From Serinus canaria (taxonomy: Eukaryota > Chordata > Aves > Passeriformes > Fringillidae): a DNA stretch of 64,000 nucleotides. The stretch spans positions 65,351,934-65,415,933 of the forward strand of contig NC_066313.1 of the NCBI RefSeq assembly GCF_022539315.1, in the 5' to 3' direction. A program made the translations under genes and the position numbers. Shown in pieces: positions 58,401 through 64,000 of this stretch; the first letter of the stretch is position 1, and every line of letters starts with the position of its first letter. Under the pieces are notes generated by a model. The model saw only the letters and a list, made by a program, of their open reading frames with translations. It was not told the DNA's origin and did no database searches.

Positions 58401-58443
58401 GTCAAGCTCTGCAGTAGCTGGGAGGGCTACTGCAGAACTTGAC
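58401..58443. repeat. 18-bp inverted repeat, 7-nt loop
   Basis: GTCAAGCTCTGCAGTAGC (58401-58418) and GCTACTGCAGAACTTGAC (58426-58443) pair with one internal mismatch around the loop TGGGAGG. Confidence 0.95.
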
Positions 58444-58599
58444 CAGGACACAGAGGTTACTCTCTACCACTTTGTGCCATTGCTGAGGTGAGATGAAAAG
58501 AGTCTCCTCCAGGAAGGAGTTCCACCTGGTTGAGAAAATACAGTGGACAGAGCCATCCATTATTATCTATTATTGGGTGGGGTTTTTTCATGAATAGTT

Positions 58600-58755
58600 T
58601 CTTCTACCCTCTGTAATTAGTATTGTTGCTGTTATGGTTCATTTTCTTATCTCATTGCTGTTTCCAATAAACTGTTCTTATCTCAAACCCATAATCTTTG
58701 CCTTCTGGTGCCTCCAATTCTCCTCTCCAGCCGCCTGCATGAGGGAGGTGGAGGA
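58600..58755 (+). mobile_element. Probable LTR relic (avian ERV type)
   Basis: The sequence CCAATAAACTGTTCTTATCT, then CAAACCCATAATCTTTGCC and the C/T-rich AATTCTCCTCTCCAGCCGC, followed by a GAGGGAGGTGGAGG purine block, resembles one terminus of a common avian ERV LTR that contains an 'AATAAA-TGTTCTTATCTCAACCCA' motif. The upstream boundary is unclear; the element may extend back through the inverted-repeat-rich segment from 57.94 kb. No viral coding sequence is seen. Confidence 0.5.
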
Positions 58756-61700
58756 AGCTGCAGTGTGGGAGCAATAAATTAGAGAATACCATTCCTAAAC
58801 CATGATACCAGTTTATTCAAATATCTAACAATAAAGAAAAAATAATCCAGTCTGGCTTCCACCAAAGTAATTGGAAATACTTGTTTATAATGAGAACCAA
58901 GTGTACTGAATCTGATCTGATATTTCAAATTATACTGAGCAGATGAAAACCTTTCATTTACTTACCCTTCTCCTCCTAGACATTTGCTATTACCTTTCTC
59001 TCACAGGCTTGTAAAAGTCAAAAATTAATGCTTACTCTTAAGAAATTTATTTTTCCTAAAGCAAATCCTTCATAAATTCCTCAGTGATACCATTTAAAAA
59101 ATGGATTGAGGCAACAGGGGTACTTCCTAATATCCAACTACCTAATCATGACAACTTACATACTTCAATTTTGCCTTTATCCAGAATTTAACTTTCTTTT
59201 CCAGGGAAGAGAATAATTGATATAAAGGGAAAAAAAAAAGGTAAGAAAATCTATAATATCTTCTTCCTATCTTCCTAAAGAATCCTTTCCAAAGGGTTCT
59301 TTAACCCTCAAGCTTGCCTAAATGAGTAACTGTCAGTTGAGCTCATTGACCAGGGGTACTACTTGTTACCATGCAAAGCATCAACAGCCAGGAAGGCAGG
59401 AGATTTCCTATGACATTCAGCATTACCTGAGAGATGCATTTGAAAGGCTTCCACTTTTAGTCTTGGGTAAATAAGTACTCTCTAACAGAAAGAAGGTCAC
59501 ACATCTAGACTCCAGTCAGAATAAAAACTTTCTGCCCTACCACCTCCACTACACCCTCATGTGACCATTAAGAGTTTGTTCCCTTCTCAATCTGTAAGCC
59601 TGAAAAGAGGCATTGATATTATAGGGAGCAGGCCCACTGCTCCCAGCTCTGGATCCTTTCTGGGCAGAGTTTATGGTGAGCAGGATAAATCCAAAGGAGG
59701 CTTATGCTGACTTGTATCTAGCAAGCCTGGGATCCTCAGGGAGTCCCATCACAAAGCTCCAGTGAGTTGCTATAGGATCAGCTCATGTGCATTTACTGAA
59801 CAATTTATCACACACACACTTTGACAGCTCTGGCAGCTGCAGAAAGCCCTTCCAGCCCTTCCCTTATAGCAGGGATTCTCCACCTTCCAAAAAATCCTTG
59901 CTCAAGTTTTAGACATTAATCAATGTTTTCTTGATGACCTTTGCTCACAGAAAGCAACTTCACATTTTTAAAACGAGTCTGAGATACAGACTCCCTTCTG
60001 TATGGAAGGTGGTCCTGCTATGTCCAAATGGTTAACTCTAGGCAACAATATTGATTAAGAAGAAAGAAATTCAAGGAGTCTGCCCAAGGTTCTTTATGAC
60101 AGACCCTAATTCATGGACCAGCTTTGCCAAACTGTCTCTTGCACTGACAGTTTTCTACAGAAATGTATGACCATTCAGAAAACAACAGAGTCTACTATAG
60201 AAGTATTAGCAAGTTGGAGAAAAAACAAATCTATCTACAGAGTTGTACACAGAAATCCTCCTTTATCATTCTACCATCCTATGATTTTGTAGAAAGACAA
60301 CTTTACATTTTGGTTCATTTGCACCCCAAAGCCAATATTTCTGCTTGAGGAAGGCATACACATAAACTAATTTTTTTGGGTTGTTGTGGGGTTTTATTAT
60401 TTTACACAAAAAAAAGTTTACCAGATCTGAAAAGAGAGGCTAAAACACTGAGACATAGAGTCCTGTGAAAGATAAATTCTTGCCAATTGCATGTAACCTC
60501 TCTTCCAACTGTTTCTGTTTGAACTACTAGAGCAAGAAAAGCTGATTTTTCACCTAAATTTGAAGGAAAAAAATAAGGAAAAAAAATTAACAAATCTCTA
60601 TCAAGGTTCAAATAACAGAAAGGCCTTGCAGTTATCATACAGGAGAGATCATCTTTGGCAATCTGACTTCTGACAACTGGAAAACTGTTTGTGGGAGAAA
60701 TTATGCAAACAAGGTCAGAGAGTGTCATCTGCAAATGTTGACAGCAAACTGTAGGAAACAACCTGTTTGCTGAAAGTTGCATGGCATTGTGAGAGCAACT
60801 TGAGCACTTTCAAATGCCATCATCTGGGAAACAAGGTATTGCTAAAAACCAAGCTACATCATGTCAGTTAATTTCTGGCTCATAAGGGCCATTATCAAAG
60901 TATTTCATCAAGTGTAACACCACCTGTACTAACATAGATTCTCTCTGCTGCTTTTTTTTTTCTTCTGCCCCCTAGCTATGATCTAAAGGATATTACCCGT
61001 GAAATTACAATAGCTATAGAGATAGTTGCAGAGGAGAAACAGTTGGATAAGAGTGAAGAACTTTAGCTTTAAATATGAAGAATGCTGTTGGAGTTGAATC
61101 TTATACAGATTTCACATGACAGCTTTTCTTTAATTGTGGCCAGAGTCAAAAGACATTCCTAGGAAACCTGAAAAAAAATTGGTAAGGGATTTTGTTCATG
61201 GTGACAGAGGGTAGAAGAGCAGCAGGCAGCTTTTTCCAGTGATTTGGGGAGAGCAGACCAAGGAGTAGTGAGATCTGTTCTTTAGTGAGAGCCCAATCCA
61301 ATGCTAAATGGGCAGAAGATGCTCCTACTTAAAAGGACCAATAAAACAAACTAGGAATATAGCTTATCAGCCATACATCCTACAATGGAAAATCCCTTTA
61401 TTTGGTCACACCTGCCAACTATGACACCATGAAATATTCCAAAATATGTCACTTTTTTTTTTCCCCCAGACTAAAGCTCTAATGGAAAAACAGCCTTGCT
61501 ACTTCTGATATGCAGGCAGACACTACATGACAGCACATAACTCCCTATCTCAGCTTTTGTCCTGAAAATGGCATGGAGTCAAGGGAACTATCTCTCAGCA
61601 TTATAAAATACTATTGCCACATCAGTGATTCAGCCTGGCAATCTCTCCAAAACCATCAACATAAACAGAAGAGGCCTTGTGCACCAAGCAGACGGGCAGA

Positions 61701-64000
61701 TAAAGGTACTGAACACAGTGGTTCCCACTGCAACATGCAAACTAGATGAATGCACCCAGAACAAAAATTGGCTTCTGATGGCCAGAGATAGGGCAAGTTT
61801 ATTTTTGTGGGTGTAATATTTATTCTCAGGCGTGAGGCTTGGGCTACCAACTTACCCAGACCCTAGTATCTGAAACCATAAAGGCAGAACAATATCTCAC
61901 CAGCCAGTGGATATTTTTATAATCCTTTGAGACCACTAACTGAAAGGAAGCACGCAAACACTCTAGAGGAATGAATTACTAACTTGAAATAAATGCTTAA
62001 ACACTCAGGAGATAACATTAGAAAACTTATGCATGTATTGGGTGAAAAGTTCTACTATGTATCAATTCCTAATAAAGAAATCCCTCTCTAACCCCAATTC
62101 CAGCCCCTTTGAATCCAACTGTACTACCACAGAGACTCACAATCTTAATGGAAGGGAGACTTAGAAATGCTAAGTGTCTCAATGCCCAGTCAGAAATCAA
62201 AGTATACACCTAACACTGCACAGTTACCAGGCAAGTGCCACCTTTGCAGCTAATGAGTGACCACATCACACCCGAGCAGAGCTCCACAAGATGCTCATCC
62301 TCTCTCAGCACAGCACCTCCCAGGCTGGCTGTGCTGACACCTGGCTGAGGTGGGAGGGAAGTGCTGCACGCCTGCTGTGTTACCACTGCAAGCAAAATAC
62401 AGAAGGCACAGCTACCCTGGAGCTGTCAGCACTTGAGCTCTTTTCCCTGCACCTTTGCTGCCAAGCAGACAGGTCTTAACAAGAGCTGGAACACACCACA
62501 CACCTCGTGCTTTGACCTGCAGCTCTAGGTCTGCAGAGCTGGTCTGAAGGCTTTGCACACCAGGGCCACAGTCCAGGGAAGGACAACTTGGGTTTAGTGG
62601 AAACGTACTCGAAGGCACACCGAACCAATTTATGAGATACAAAATTCTCATCCTCCTCGACTTCATAAAGTATCAAGGTAACAATGTACCTAGGCATCAA
62701 AGAGTTTCAAATTATCTTTCCAAAGGTAAAGAAATAGATCCCTTTAACTGCAAGCAGGGGAGACATTATCTTTTGCCTTCCTCAGAAATATCTTTAATTC
62801 TCAAATGATCTTCATTCTCTGAAGTCAGAATTAAACCTGAAGTTTAATTAAAACCATTTGTCTTAGGAAGTGATGTTGCCCTTTCTAAGCAGTTTGTGGT
62901 AAAAACAACATGAAGAGAGGTACATGATGGAAGAGAATATTTTGGACTTTAGTTACTCTTACTGAGAAGAAACCAAAGGGAAATAATCTGTATCTTCTTT
63001 TCTCTTGAAATGTGCATGCTCTAAAGCATAGGCTAGCACCACTGAATGCTATAAAAGCTTGATCTGACTACATAATACAAATCTATCACCCATCAAATGG
63101 ACACGGACAGTCATTCAGTAAGGAAATTCAAATTCATACTGTCACAATCTGCCAGACACACATTCCCTACAAGTTACCCTCTTTGGGACAATGAGCAGAA
63201 AAAACACATCCTTTAAGAATTACATTTTTGCACATGCAGTGTAACTCAATACCACAAAGAGAGAAAATGATGGTGCACTTTAGTCTGAATCCACTGATAG
63301 CATTCTCCAACAAGAATCCCCTTCCAGGCCCAGAGTGTTGCCAGCATTCTGGCGTTTTGTTACACAACTGCAAGAACTGCTTCAGCTCCCACTGTGCAAT
63401 TTTCCCCGGTAGCAATTGTTAAAGAGTGTTTTTCCCACTGTGTTATGGAACAATGGGAATGATTAATGTACCCAAGAGCAATACTTGAGTCGACAATTAT
63501 TGATATCAAGTGTTGATGTTTGGCATGAGATGAACTAAGTTCTGTTACATTAGAGACAACTCTCCTCTGCCAAAACTCTAACCTCATTTTTCCAGAGGGA
63601 AAAAAAAAACTCCACATAAGTAAGAACATTTTTAGGAAGGTTACCCACTTAAAAAGATATAGCTAGACCCATTGCTTCTTTAGTATTGGCAGTAAAATAC
63701 ATAAAACTAAACTCCAACACATTTCATCTGATATTTAAAAAAATCAAAAGCATTAAGATTTTAGCTTTACCCATAACTTGTCTCTTCTAGTACAGGACAG
63801 TAACAACAGGCACTACTGTGTTTCAGTCCACTTTCTTTTTTAATCAAGGTTGTTTGTTTGTTTATTCAGCCCTTATGAGCTGGGTGAAAGTACAGTTTTG
63901 CTTGGGTACACTTTGGTCACCATCGGGTCCCCCCAGGAATTATTGTTCATGACCACAAAATTTGCTTATCTTAATATTTCAGTATATTCTCCTATTTGTA

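Larger units (their letters stand above)
37056..64000 (-). other. Long first intron of TBC1D4 (partial, at least 26.9 kb)
   Basis: No open frame in this stretch resembles the TBC1D4 N-terminus, and no GC-rich first-exon or promoter island appears, so I read it as intron 1 running past the window end. It carries the dispersed repeat pair (41519-41630 and 45271-45391), a 22-bp palindrome (46208-46229), an LTR element (48385-49501), a CR1 tail (53010-53069), the inverted-repeat cluster (57941-58443) and an LTR relic (58600-58755). The remaining sequence is AT-rich with short, unrelated open frames on both strands. Confidence 0.8.

Overview
The window is vertebrate nuclear DNA, almost certainly from a bird. 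It is AT-rich and intron-dominated, with small exons on the minus strand flanked by GT/AG splice sites. It also carries the 3'-end signature of a CR1 LINE and an LTR of a type widespread in avian genomes. A passerine is plausible but not proven.

One gene accounts for all supported coding sequence: TBC1D4 (AS160), the Rab GTPase-activating protein of insulin-regulated GLUT4 trafficking, on the minus strand. By joining reading frames across canonical GT/AG sites I recovered 17 consecutive coding exons totalling 2970 nt (990 codons). Every splice phase agrees, from 37055 down to 258. They run from the end of the first PTB domain, through the S318/S341 phosphosite segment, the second PTB domain, the S570/S588/T642 phospho-linker, the variable exon region and the DUF3350/calmodulin-binding segment, to nearly all of the RabGAP TBC domain. 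The first coding exon (N-terminus and most of PTB1) lies beyond 64000. The last exons (end of TBC, C-terminal coiled coil, 3'UTR) lie before position 1.

Layout by coordinate: 1-12758 holds the TBC domain, DUF3350 and linker exons; 18799-22045 holds the variable and phospho-linker exons, including a local CpG-rich island around 20690-21050; 25561-29263 and 31775-35141 hold the PTB2 exons; 36453-37055 is the large 201-codon exon; 37056-64000 is part of a very long first intron with no recognisable exon. That intron contains a solo-LTR-like element (about 48385-49501), a degraded CR1 tail (about 53010-53069), a pair of dispersed repeat copies (41.5 and 45.3 kb) and a stretch rich in inverted repeats (57.94-58.45 kb) beside an LTR relic (58.6-58.75 kb).

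I found no second protein-coding gene, no tRNA or rRNA, no CRISPR array and no prokaryote-type feature. The items most worth following up are a strong 69-nt hairpin in intron 1 (58087-58155), a perfect 17-bp hairpin next to a 3' splice site (22088-22126), tandem donors on the same exon, and the intragenic CpG/G-run island. Family assignments and human residue numbers come from memory of the TBC1D4 protein, and similarity statements were judged by eye.
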